The notes below the pieces were generated by a model. It was not told the origin of the DNA and searched no databases. It was given only the letters and a program-made list of their open reading frames with translations. A stretch of DNA of 64,000 bases from Actinopolyspora xinjiangensis (GTDB lineage Bacteria; Actinomycetota; Actinomycetes; Mycobacteriales; Pseudonocardiaceae), in contig NZ_FNJR01000003.1 of the NCBI RefSeq assembly GCF_900104475.1, forward strand, positions 288,917-352,916. The letters are read 5' to 3'. The position numbers were made by a program, and so were the translations under genes. How positions within the stretch are numbered: position 1 is the first letter of the stretch; every line of letters starts with the position of its first letter. Of the stretch, positions 9,337-17,934 are shown piece after piece.

Positions 9337-11385
9337 TTGTACGAGCAACCTCCCGGGAGCGTGACCGCCGAACTGCTGGAACGGTCCCACCGGCTCGGCG
9401 CGGACCCCCGCAACACCAACTACGCGGGCGGCAACACCTCGGCCAAGGCAACCGGTCACGACCCGGTCACCGCCGAACCGGAACGGTTGATGTGGGTCAA
9501 GGGGTCCGGCGGTGACCTGGGCACACTCTCCGAGTCCGGGCTGGCCGTGCTGCGACTGGAGCGGATGCGGGCGCTGACCCGGGTGTATCCGGGTGTCGAG
9601 CGCGAGGACGAGATGGTGGCGGCCCTGGACCACTGTCTGTACGGCAAGGGCGGTGCCGCGCCCTCGATCGACACCGCGATGCACGGACTGGTCGAGGCCG
9701 AGCACGTCGACCACCTGCACCCCGACGCGGGCATCGCCCTGGCCACCGCGGCGGACGGCCCGAGACTGACCGAGGAGTGCTTCGGCGACAGGGTGGTGTG
9801 GGTTCCGTGGCGCCGCCCCGGGTTCCAGCTCGGCCTGGACATCGCCGAGATACGGAACCGGCACCCGAGGGCGGTCGGGGTGATCCTCGGCGGCCACGGC
9901 ATCACCGCCTGGGGCGAGACGAGCCAGGAGTGCGAACGCAACTCGCTGTGGATCATCCGCACCGCGGAGGAGTTCCTGGCCGAACGGGGAAGTCCCGAAC
10001 CGTTCGGCGCCGTGGTACCCGCCAACGAGGCACTGCCGGACGCCGAACGACGCGCCCGGGCCGCCGCGCTCGCCCCGGTGATCCGTGGCCTGGTCTCCAC
10101 CGACCACACGCAGGTGGGTCACTACGACGACCGGAGCGAGGTGCTGGACTTCCTGGCGAGGGAGAAGCACCCGGAGCTGGCCGAACTCGGCACCTCCTGC
10201 CCCGATCACTTCCTGCGCACCAAGGTACGTCCCCTGGTGGTCGACCTGCCTCCCACCGCACCGCTGGAGGAGGTGACCGAACGGCTGCGGGAGCTGCACG
10301 CCTCCTACCGGCGGCGCTACAGCGAGTACTACCACCGCCACGCCGAGGCCGACTCGCCCGCGATGCGAGGGGCGGACCCGGCGATCGTCCTGGTGCCGGG
10401 GGTGGGCATGTTCTCCTTCGGCAAGGACAAGCAGACCGCCCGGGTGGCCGGGGAGTTCTACGTCAACGCGATCAACGTGATGCGCGGCGCCGAAGCGGTC
10501 TCACGGTACCGGCCGATCGAGGAGTCCGAGAAGTTCCGCATCGAGTACTGGGCGCTGGAGGAGGCCAAGCTCGCCCGCATGCCCGCCCCGAAACCGCTGG
10601 CCGGGCGGGTCGCGGTGATCACCGGCGGCGGTTCGGGGATCGGCAGGGCCACCGCTCGCCGACTCAACGCCGAGGGTGCCTGCGTGGTGCTGGCCGACCG
10701 GGACACCGACTCGGCCGAGGAGCTGGCCGCCGAACTCGGTGGCTCGGACAGGGCCGTGGCCGTCGGTGTCGACGTCACCGACGAGTCCGAGGTCGGTGAA
10801 CTGTTCGCGACCGCGGCGCGCGCCTTCGGCGGCGTGGATCTGGTGGTCAACAACGCCGGGATGTCCATCTCCAAACCACTGCTGGAAACGACGGCCGAGG
10901 ACTGGGACGTCCAGCACGACGTGATGGCGCGGGGTTCCTTCCTGGTCTCCCGGGAAGCCGCTCGCACCATGACCGCCGCGGGACAGGGCGGGGACATCGT
11001 CTACGTCGCCAGCAAGAACTCGGTCTTCGCCGGGCAGAACAACGTGGCTTACGGCGCCACCAAAGCCGACCAGGCGCACCAGGTGCGGCTGCTGGCGGCC
11101 GAACTCGGTGAGCGGGGCATCCGCGTCAACGGCGTCAACCCGGACGGTGTGGTGCGCGGCTCGGGGATCTTCGCCGGTGGATGGGGCGCACAGCGGGCGG
11201 CCCACTACGGGGTGCGGGAAAGCGAGCTCGGCGAGTTCTACGCGCGGCGCACGCTGCTCAAGCGGGAGGTGCTGCCCGAACACGTGGCAGCGGCGGTGTT
11301 CGCGCTGGTGGGCGGCGACCTGAGCCACACGACCGGAACGCACGTGCCGGTCGACAGCGGGGTTCCCGCCGCCTTCCTGCGTTGA
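9337..11385 (+). CDS. rhaE: Bifunctional rhamnulose-1-phosphate aldolase / L-lactaldehyde dehydrogenase
   Basis: 682 residues made of two domains. Residues about 1-400 are a class II aldolase/adducin domain with the zinc motif HLHPDAG; it splits rhamnulose-1-phosphate into DHAP and L-lactaldehyde. Residues about 422-682 are a short-chain dehydrogenase with the Rossmann motif TGGGSGIGRA and the catalytic Tyr-x3-Lys (YGATK, about 572-576). This domain should oxidise lactaldehyde to lactate with NAD. The fusion is the known RhaE/YuxG arrangement. TTG 9337 is taken as start because GAAAGGACG precedes it. Downstream lut genes provide the next step for the lactate formed. Confidence 0.93.
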   Translation: MYEQPPGSVTAELLERSHRLGADPRNTNYAGGNTSAKATGHDPVTAEPERLMWVKGSGGDLGTLSESGLAVLRLERMRALTRVYPGVEREDEMVAALDHCLYGKGGAAPSIDTAMHGLVEAEHVDHLHPDAGIALATAADGPRLTEECFGDRVVWVPWRRPGFQLGLDIAEIRNRHPRAVGVILGGHGITAWGETSQECERNSLWIIRTAEEFLAERGSPEPFGAVVPANEALPDAERRARAAALAPVIRGLVSTDHTQVGHYDDRSEVLDFLAREKHPELAELGTSCPDHFLRTKVRPLVVDLPPTAPLEEVTERLRELHASYRRRYSEYYHRHAEADSPAMRGADPAIVLVPGVGMFSFGKDKQTARVAGEFYVNAINVMRGAEAVSRYRPIEESEKFRIEYWALEEAKLARMPAPKPLAGRVAVITGGGSGIGRATARRLNAEGACVVLADRDTDSAEELAAELGGSDRAVAVGVDVTDESEVGELFATAARAFGGVDLVVNNAGMSISKPLLETTAEDWDVQHDVMARGSFLVSREAARTMTAAGQGGDIVYVASKNSVFAGQNNVAYGATKADQAHQVRLLAAELGERGIRVNGVNPDGVVRGSGIFAGGWGAQRAAHYGVRESELGEFYARRTLLKREVLPEHVAAAVFALVGGDLSHTTGTHVPVDSGVPAAFLR

Positions 11386-11481
11386 CGGGGCTCTTCCGGT
11401 GGCGCGGCGGCGTCACCGGAGACCACCCGCCCGGCCCCGCACCGCCGGCCACCCACCGAGACCTCCGGGGACGAGACCGCT

Positions 11482-12978
11482 ATGACGAGCAACGACTTCA
11501 ACTGCGCCGCTGTCGACCTGGGCGCCTCCAGCGGCCGCGTGGTGCTGGGCCGGGTAGGCGACGGCCTGCTGGAACTGACCGAACTGCACCGGTTCCCGAA
11601 CAACCCGGTCGCGGACGGTTCCGGTCCGCGCTGGGACATCACCGCGATCCACCGCGAAACGCTGGCCGGGCTGCGCGGTGCCGCCGAGTACGAGCCGTCC
11701 TCGGTGGGCATCGACAGCTGGGCGGTGGACTACGGCCTGCTGGACGGGGACGGCACCCTGCTCGCCGAGCCACGTCACCACCGGGATCCCAGGAACGCGG
11801 CGATGATCGAGCGGGTGCGGGAGCGGATCGACGACGGCGAACTCTACCGGACCACCGGACTGCAGCGGCTTCCCATCAACACGCTGTACCAGCTCGTCGC
11901 TTCCCTGGAGGAAGGTGAACTGGACTCGGCGGAAACCCTGCTGCTCATTCCCGACCTGTTGAACTACTGGCTCACCGGGGAGATCGGCGCGGAGGTCACC
12001 AACGCCTCCACCACCCAGCTGTTCGACGTCCGACGTGGAGAGTGGGCCCACGACCTCGCCCGACGGCTGGAGCTGCCCGCCCACCTGCTCCCACCGCTGC
12101 GCTCCCCCGGTGAGGTGGTGGGCAGACCGCTGGGTGAGGTCACCGCGCGCACCGGACTCCCCTCCTCGGTGCCGGTGACGGCCGTCGCCTCGCACGACAC
12201 CGCCTCGGCGGTGGTGGCCGTTCCCGCCACCACCAGCCGGTTCGCCTACATCTCCTGCGGCACGTGGTCGCTGGTGGGGCTGGAGCTCGACTCCCCGGTG
12301 CTGACCGAACGCTCCCGCGCGGCGAACGTGACAAACGAACGCGGCATCGACGGCACCACCCGCTACCTGCGCAACACCATGGGACTGTGGTTGCTACAGG
12401 AGTGCCTGCGCCGCTGGCGGGAACGCGGCTTCCGGGCCGACTTGGCGGAACTGCTCGAAGGCGCGGCCCGCCAGCCCGCGTTCCGCAGCGTGCTCGACAC
12501 CGACGACCCCGCCTTCATCGCGCCGCAGGACATGCCCACCGCCATAGGCCGGGCCTGTTCCGAGGCCGGCGAGCCCGTGCCGGAGAGCCCGGAGGCCACG
12601 GTGCGGTGCGTGCTGGAGAGCCTGGCGCTGGCCCACCGCAGAACGGTGCGAAATGTGGCGGAGCTGGCCGACCGGGATGTCGAGATCGTCCACCTGGTCG
12701 GCGGTGGCAGCCGCAACGAGCTGTTGTGCTCGCTCACCGCCGACGCCTGTGGGCTCCCGGTGGTGGCGGGTCCGGCCGAGGCCACCGCGCTGGGCAACGT
12801 GCTGGTCCAGGCACGCGCGCACGGCGTGGTCGGTGACCGGTCAGAGCTGCGCCGACTCGTGGCCACCACGCAGCCGTCGCGGCGGTTCGAACCGGGCGGG
12901 CCCGCCAACCAGTGGGACGCCGTGGACCGCCGCGTCCCTGATCGCGCCCGAACCGTGGGGCGTGCGACAGTCGACTGA
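11482..12978 (+). CDS. rhaB: Rhamnulokinase (FGGY family)
   Basis: 498 residues of the FGGY sugar kinase family. The N-terminal phosphate-binding segment AVDLGASSGRVVLG, the substrate segment GIDSWAVDYGLLD and the second-domain segment HLVGGGSRNELLCSLTADA are clear. It phosphorylates L-rhamnulose at O1, producing the substrate of the aldolase encoded just upstream. A GC-rich 96-base spacer separates it from rhaE. The length is normal for the family. Confidence 0.94.
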   Translation: MTSNDFNCAAVDLGASSGRVVLGRVGDGLLELTELHRFPNNPVADGSGPRWDITAIHRETLAGLRGAAEYEPSSVGIDSWAVDYGLLDGDGTLLAEPRHHRDPRNAAMIERVRERIDDGELYRTTGLQRLPINTLYQLVASLEEGELDSAETLLLIPDLLNYWLTGEIGAEVTNASTTQLFDVRRGEWAHDLARRLELPAHLLPPLRSPGEVVGRPLGEVTARTGLPSSVPVTAVASHDTASAVVAVPATTSRFAYISCGTWSLVGLELDSPVLTERSRAANVTNERGIDGTTRYLRNTMGLWLLQECLRRWRERGFRADLAELLEGAARQPAFRSVLDTDDPAFIAPQDMPTAIGRACSEAGEPVPESPEATVRCVLESLALAHRRTVRNVAELADRDVEIVHLVGGGSRNELLCSLTADACGLPVVAGPAEATALGNVLVQARAHGVVGDRSELRRLVATTQPSRRFEPGGPANQWDAVDRRVPDRARTVGRATVD

Positions 12979-13128
12979 GGAACCGGCCCCGGATCCGGGT
13001 ACCGGCCCGTGGCCGAGTGCGGTCCCCGGAACCGGCGACAGGACCTCGCCGTGCTCGGGCACCGACCGGTACCCGTGTACCCGTACGCGAGTGCCGCCCC
13101 GGGGCTTACCAGGAGGGAAACCGCTGTT

Positions 13129-13866
13129 ATGCGAGTAGCGCTGTTCGCGACCTGTCTCGGGGATACGCTGTTTCCGGACGCGGTGCGCGCCACGTTGCGG
13201 GTGCTCGAACGGCTGGGATGCCAGGTGGACTTCCCGACGGGGCAGACCTGCTGCGGCCAGATGCACACCAACACCGGCTATCACGAGCAGGCCGTGCCCG
13301 CGGTGCGCGCTTTCGTCTCGGCGTTCGACGGGTACGACCACGTCGTGGCTCCCTCGGGATCATGCGTGGGGTCGATCCGGCACCAGCACGGCATCGTGGC
13401 CGAGCACGGCGGGGGTCGGAAACTGGCGGAGGCGGTCGAGCGAGTCTCGCCCCGCGTCTACGAACTGTCCGAGTTCCTCGTGGACGTGCTCGGAGTGACC
13501 GATGTGGGGGCTTACTTCCCCCATCGGGTGACCTACCACCCCACCTGTCACTCGCTGCGGATGCTGCGGGTGGGTGACAAACCGCGACGACTACTGCGGG
13601 CGGTGCGCGGCATCCGGTTGATCGAGTTGTCCGAGGCCGAGCAGTGCTGCGGTTTCGGCGGCACCTTCGCTCTGAAGAACCCGGACGTGTCCGTGGCGAT
13701 GGGCGCAGACAAGACCAGGCACGTCCGCGAGACCGGAGCCGAGGTCCTGTGCGCGGGGGACAGTTCCTGCCTGATGCACATCGGCGGGCTGCTCAACAGG
13801 CGACGCGAGGGAATCCGCACGATGCACCTGGCCGAGATCCTCGCGAGCACCGAGGAGGAACGATGA
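13129..13866 (+). CDS. lutA: Lactate utilisation protein A, Fe-S oxidoreductase subunit
   Basis: 245 residues with two cysteine-rich CCG motifs (QTCCGQMHTN, residues about 39-48, and EQCCGFGGTF, about 171-180), which bind Fe-S clusters in LutA/YkgE. Together with LutB and LutC it oxidises L-lactate to pyruvate. ATG 13129 is preceded by AGGAGGG at 13111. The stop overlaps the lutB start. Its place directly after rhaB fits the lactate produced by the rhaE dehydrogenase domain. Confidence 0.93.
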   Translation: MRVALFATCLGDTLFPDAVRATLRVLERLGCQVDFPTGQTCCGQMHTNTGYHEQAVPAVRAFVSAFDGYDHVVAPSGSCVGSIRHQHGIVAEHGGGRKLAEAVERVSPRVYELSEFLVDVLGVTDVGAYFPHRVTYHPTCHSLRMLRVGDKPRRLLRAVRGIRLIELSEAEQCCGFGGTFALKNPDVSVAMGADKTRHVRETGAEVLCAGDSSCLMHIGGLLNRRREGIRTMHLAEILASTEEER

Positions 13867-15317
13867 GCGGAGTCGACCTGGGGATGCCCTCGTTCCCGGA
13901 CGCGGCACGCCGGGCGGTACGCGACGCCCAACTGCGCCACAACCTCGGCAAGGCGACGAACACCATCCGGAACAAGCGCGCCGCGGTGGTCGGCGAGCTC
14001 GACGACTGGGAACAGCTGCGCGCCTCGGGCGCGGCGATCAAGACGCACACGCTGAGCAATCTGGACAGTTACCTGGAGCGGTTCGAGTCAGCGGTGACGG
14101 CGGCGGGCGGAACGGTGCACTGGGCCCGCGACGCGGCCGAGGCCAACCGCATCGTCACCGAGCTCGTCCTCGAGACAGGGGAGACCGAGGCGGTCAAGGT
14201 CAAGTCCATGGCCACCCAGGAGATCGGGCTCAACGAGGCACTCTCCTCCGCCGGGATATCGGCCTGGGAGACGGACCTGGCCGAGCTGATCGTCCAGCTG
14301 GACGAGGACCGGCCCAGCCACATCCTGGTACCGGCCATCCACCGCAACCGTTCCGAGATACGCGAGATCTTCCGCCGCGAGATGGCGGGCAGCGGCACCC
14401 CCGCTCCCGCTGATCTCACCGACGATCCGGTACAGCTGGCCGAGGCGGCCCGCCACCACCTCCGGGACAAGTTCCTCCGGGCCAGGGTCGCCATCTCGGG
14501 AGCGAACTTCGCCGTGGCCGAGACCGGCGGCCTCGTGGTGGTCGAGTCCGAGGGCAACGGGCGGATGTGCCTGACCATGCCCGAACACCTGATCAGCGTG
14601 GTCGGCATCGAGAAGATCGTCCCGACCTGGCGGGACCTCGAGGTGTTCCTGCAGCTGCTGCCCCGATCGAGCACCGGCGAGCGGATGAACCCCTACACCT
14701 CCGTCCTCAATGGTGTCACCGCCGGTGACGGGCCGAGCGACTTCCACGTGGTGCTGTTGGACAACGGTCGCAGCGAGGCGCTGGCAGACGAGATCGGCAG
14801 CCAGGCACTGCGCTGCATCCGCTGCTCGGCCTGCCTCAACGTCTGCCCGGTGTACGAACGGACCGGCGGGCACGCCTACGGTTCGGTGTACCCGGGACCG
14901 ATCGGGGCCGTGCTGACGCCGCAGCTGTACGGCGTGGAGTCCGAGGACACGGCTTCGCTGCCGTACGCGTCCACGTTGTGCGGAGCCTGCTACGACGTCT
15001 GCCCGGTGGCCATCGAGATCCCCGAACTGCTGGTGCACCTGCGCAACAGGACGGTGCGGCAGCGGAAGGGCTGGGTCGACCGGCTCACGAAGACCGCCAT
15101 GCGGGCGATGGGGTGGGTGTTCGGTGACAGCGGGCGTCTGGCACGGGCCCAGCGGGTGGCCTCGCTCGGCGGTGGATTGTTCGGCGAACGGGGGGTCGGC
15201 AGACTGCCGTGGCCGCTCTCGCGGTGGACCGACGCGCGCGACGCTCCCACCCCGCCCGCCGAGTCCTTCCGGCAGTGGTGGGAGCGGACCAGGACGAGCG
15301 ATGAGGACCGGCGATGA
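13863..15317 (+). CDS. lutB: Lactate utilisation protein B, LUD domain and ferredoxin-type clusters
   Basis: 484 residues. A LUD domain occupies the first two thirds, and two [4Fe-4S] motifs follow: RCSACLNVCPVY (about 319-330) and CGACYDVCPVAIEIP (about 373-387). The C-terminal region is short and basic. It is the electron-transfer subunit of the LutABC complex. The start ATG overlaps the lutA stop (ATGA), and the stop overlaps lutC, so translation of all three is coupled. Confidence 0.94.
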   Translation: MSGVDLGMPSFPDAARRAVRDAQLRHNLGKATNTIRNKRAAVVGELDDWEQLRASGAAIKTHTLSNLDSYLERFESAVTAAGGTVHWARDAAEANRIVTELVLETGETEAVKVKSMATQEIGLNEALSSAGISAWETDLAELIVQLDEDRPSHILVPAIHRNRSEIREIFRREMAGSGTPAPADLTDDPVQLAEAARHHLRDKFLRARVAISGANFAVAETGGLVVVESEGNGRMCLTMPEHLISVVGIEKIVPTWRDLEVFLQLLPRSSTGERMNPYTSVLNGVTAGDGPSDFHVVLLDNGRSEALADEIGSQALRCIRCSACLNVCPVYERTGGHAYGSVYPGPIGAVLTPQLYGVESEDTASLPYASTLCGACYDVCPVAIEIPELLVHLRNRTVRQRKGWVDRLTKTAMRAMGWVFGDSGRLARAQRVASLGGGLFGERGVGRLPWPLSRWTDARDAPTPPAESFRQWWERTRTSDEDRR

Positions 15318-15961
15318 ACCGAGCTTCCCGTGACGGACGACGGGCGGTGCTCGACTCCGTGCGTGCCGCACTGGGCGGTGGGAAACGAACCCCGGCGGAG
15401 TCGATACCCCGGGAGTACCGCCGACAGCGTCCTGTCGACTCGCCTCCCGAGCTGTTCCGCGAGCGGGTCGCCGACTACCGCGCGGAGGTGCGCGCCGCAG
15501 ACTCCGCCGGAGTCCCGGAAACAGTGCTGCGGATCCTGGAACACGCGGCGGCCGGCCGGGTGGTGCTTCCGGAGGGGCTGCCCGCCACCTGGGTGGAGCC
15601 GTTGGTCGAGCGGTACGAGACGTTCGACGACCGGCCCCCGCTGCCGACGACGACCCTGGAAGGGGTGGACGCGGTGGTGACCACGTGCACGGTGGCCATC
15701 GCCTCCACCGGGACGATCGTGCTGGACCACGGTCCCGGTCAGGGTCGGAGAGCGTTGACGCTGCTTCCCGACACGCACGTGTGCCTCGTCCCCTCCTCTC
15801 GAATCGTCGACGACGTGCCCGCCGCGCTGGCCGCACTCGATCCGGGCAGACCGATGACCTTCGTCAGCGGTCCCTCCGCCACCAGCGACATCGAGCTGGA
15901 GCGCGTGGAGGGGGTACACGGCCCTCGAAACCTCCACGTCGTCATCGTCGACGACGCCTGA
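15314..15961 (+). CDS. lutC: Lactate utilisation protein C
   Basis: 215 residues, a stand-alone LUD domain protein of the LutC/YkgG type. Recognisable segments are DAVVTTCTVAIASTGTIVLD and GPSATSDIELERVEGVHG. It is the third subunit of the lactate oxidase complex and overlaps lutB by four bases. Confidence 0.93.
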   Translation: MNRASRDGRRAVLDSVRAALGGGKRTPAESIPREYRRQRPVDSPPELFRERVADYRAEVRAADSAGVPETVLRILEHAAAGRVVLPEGLPATWVEPLVERYETFDDRPPLPTTTLEGVDAVVTTCTVAIASTGTIVLDHGPGQGRRALTLLPDTHVCLVPSSRIVDDVPAALAALDPGRPMTFVSGPSATSDIELERVEGVHGPRNLHVVIVDDA

Positions 15962-16129
15962 CCGGCTGGCGGGAGCGGCACGATCCCCTCACGGGTGATC
16001 TCGTGCCGCTTCTCGGGCGGGGAGTTCTCGCCCGAGACGGCGCGCTGACTACTCCGTCCGGATTCTTCCGCCGGGAAAAACGGTTCACAGCGAATTGATC
16101 GCGTTCTCCTTGTATTCACGAATCGATCC

Positions 16130-16158
16130 TTGACATTGTCACCCGCCGCGCCTATACA
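16130..16158 (+). promoter_or_regulatory. Housekeeping sigma promoter for the beta-helix gene
   Basis: A consensus -35 TTGACA (16130-16135) and a -10 TATACA (16153-16158) are separated by exactly 17 bases. The predicted start of transcription is about 16165, some 150 bases before the ATG at 16316. The 354-base gap between lutC and this gene otherwise holds only the operator below. Confidence 0.75.
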
Positions 16159-16172
16159 CTCACCTCCTACTC

Positions 16173-16186
16173 GGTAAGCGCTTACC
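16173..16186. promoter_or_regulatory. Perfect palindromic operator just downstream of the promoter
   Basis: GGTAAGCGCTTACC is a perfect 14-bp palindrome with the central CG of LacI-family sites. Its position around +8 to +22 suits a roadblock repressor. Its sequence differs from the AAACGTTT operators of the rhamnose genes, so it should be read by another LacI-type regulator that is not in this window. Confidence 0.7.
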
Positions 16187-16315
16187 AAAGTGGGAAACCA
16201 GGTTCTCCCACTCGGATACCGAAAGAAGCCACTCCCCGACGAACCCGAATGGAAGCCCCGGGGAATCGTCTCCGGCACAGCGCGGTGAAACTTCCGACAA
16301 TCACGGGAACGAACA

Positions 16316-17545
16316 ATGAGAATCGGCAACTCACGATCCGGCGAGCGCGATCGCGTCCCGAAGGTGCTGGCAATGGCCCTGCTGGCGACGCTGACTCTCG
16401 CGGCGCCGGCACACGCCGACCGCGAAGCGAGCGCGGCGAGCGAAACCACCACCCCCGCCCCGGCCGGGACGACCGGCACGGCATCGACGCGGCAGACGTG
16501 CGGCAGCGGCTCCTACGACGCCGAGGTGTACTCGGACGGCGGCACCTGGATCGCGCGGAACGGCTCCACCACGGTCTACAGCGGAGGCGACATGCGAACC
16601 GCGACGCAGGCCGCCGTGGACAGCCTGACGGCGGGCAGGCGGAGCAAGGAACGAGTGGTCCTGTGGAACTCGGGGACCATGAGCGCGAGCAGCTCCATCG
16701 ACCTGCCCAGCTACACCGTCCTGGAATCCTGCGGCACGATCGACGTGACCGGCGGTGTCTCCGCCAACAACGCCGTGGTGCGCGGCCGCGACGCCGACCA
16801 CGTCGAGGTGCGCCACCTCAGCGTCACCGGAGCGCCCTACTTCGGCGTCTTCTTCCGCAACGGCGACGACATCCACCTCGGGCAGATCGATCTGCGGCTG
16901 TCCGGCGGTCTCGGCATCCGCATCGACAACCACGGCGACCGCGGCGAACTCACCACCAACGTGCGGATCGACGACGTCTACGTCTCCGGCACCGACAACC
17001 ACGGCGTGGAGACCTACGGCGTGGACGGGCTGACGGTCGGCACCGTGGTGGCTCGCGACGTCGCCTACTCTGGGCTGCTGCTCAACGACACCACCAACGC
17101 CACGGTCGGAACGGTCGACGCCGAGAACGCGGGCACCGGAACCGGGTACGCGGCGTTTCGGATGGCCAACCGGAACGGACGCGTCGACGGCGGCTACCCG
17201 ACCAACATCCACGTCGGTGAGGTGATCGCCCGCGGCGGCGGTCGAGGCGTGTTCTGCGTGTCCGAGAGCGGCGGCGCGGTGATCGACAACGTCGACATCG
17301 CCAACACCGGAAACAACGCGATCCTCATCGAGAACTGCTACAACGTGGAGATCGCCGCCGAGAGCGGTCAGGTCACCGGGCCGGGCACCATCCGGCTCGC
17401 CGCCCGCTCGGAATTCCCGGTGACCAGGAACGTGACCCTGCACAACCTCACCGTCACCGACACGGCGATCGTGGAGAACCCGTGCGGTGACGACATCACC
17501 GTCACCGACAACACGCTGGTGAACTCTTCCCGCGACGTGTGCTGA
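16316..17545 (+). CDS. Secreted right-handed parallel beta-helix protein, probable polysaccharide-active enzyme
   Basis: 409 residues. A Sec signal peptide (VPKVLAMALLATLTLAAPAHA) is followed by a Ser/Thr/Pro/Ala-rich linker and then repeats of short beta-strand turns such as DNHGVETYGVDGLTVGTV and NTGNNAILIENCYNVEI. This is the fold of pectate lyases, polygalacturonases and rhamnogalacturonases. Five or more cysteines in the mature part suggest disulfides. Its place beside the rhamnose/lactate genes suggests a pectin or RG-I substrate, but I cannot assign a CAZy family or the catalytic residues. It has its own strong promoter and operator. Confidence 0.75.
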   Translation: MRIGNSRSGERDRVPKVLAMALLATLTLAAPAHADREASAASETTTPAPAGTTGTASTRQTCGSGSYDAEVYSDGGTWIARNGSTTVYSGGDMRTATQAAVDSLTAGRRSKERVVLWNSGTMSASSSIDLPSYTVLESCGTIDVTGGVSANNAVVRGRDADHVEVRHLSVTGAPYFGVFFRNGDDIHLGQIDLRLSGGLGIRIDNHGDRGELTTNVRIDDVYVSGTDNHGVETYGVDGLTVGTVVARDVAYSGLLLNDTTNATVGTVDAENAGTGTGYAAFRMANRNGRVDGGYPTNIHVGEVIARGGGRGVFCVSESGGAVIDNVDIANTGNNAILIENCYNVEIAAESGQVTGPGTIRLAARSEFPVTRNVTLHNLTVTDTAIVENPCGDDITVTDNTLVNSSRDVC

Positions 17546-17577
17546 CCCTCGCGGCTCGTGGCGATGTCCGTCCTGAC

Positions 17578-17619
17578 CCGACCGCGTGGAGTCGCGGTGC
17601 GACAGCCCCACGCGGTCGG
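17578..17619 (+). terminator. Strong branched hairpin after the beta-helix gene
   Basis: A 12-bp perfect stem (CCGACCGCGTGG, 17578-17589; CCACGCGGTCGG, 17608-17619) encloses a second 5-bp hairpin (GTCGC / GCGAC). It begins 33 bases after the stop codon. Confidence 0.75.
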
Positions 17620-17934
17620 TCCCCGACACCGAACACGGGAAACCTCGCCACGTTGCCCTCTTCCCGCTCACCGCCTATCGGCCAACCGCGACGGGGTCGG
17701 TCGAGAGCGGGTCGGTGCGCGCTGCCTGCCCATCGCTCGGCTCGAACCGGATCATCACGCGCCCGCCCGGAGCGGACCGATGGATCTCTCCGCCGCCACA
17801 GTGGTGGGGGCATCGGTGTTTTTCCCGGGCACCGAAGGAAACACCGGCGCGTCCACGCCCGCGTCCCCACGATCCGGTGGTGCAGAGCATCGCGACACGC
17901 GCGTCGAGCTCGACGAAGACCTACCCGGGAAGCA
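17620..17934. other. No gene recognised
   Basis: This stretch lies between the terminator and the stop of the leftward DUF2254 gene. No reading frame resembles a protein family and I see no repeat. Confidence 0.5.

Noticed and set aside
16191-16210. Second inverted repeat (TGGGA ... TCCCA) near the beta-helix promoter
   Set aside because: Only five base pairs of symmetry with mismatches inside; too weak to call beside the perfect palindrome.
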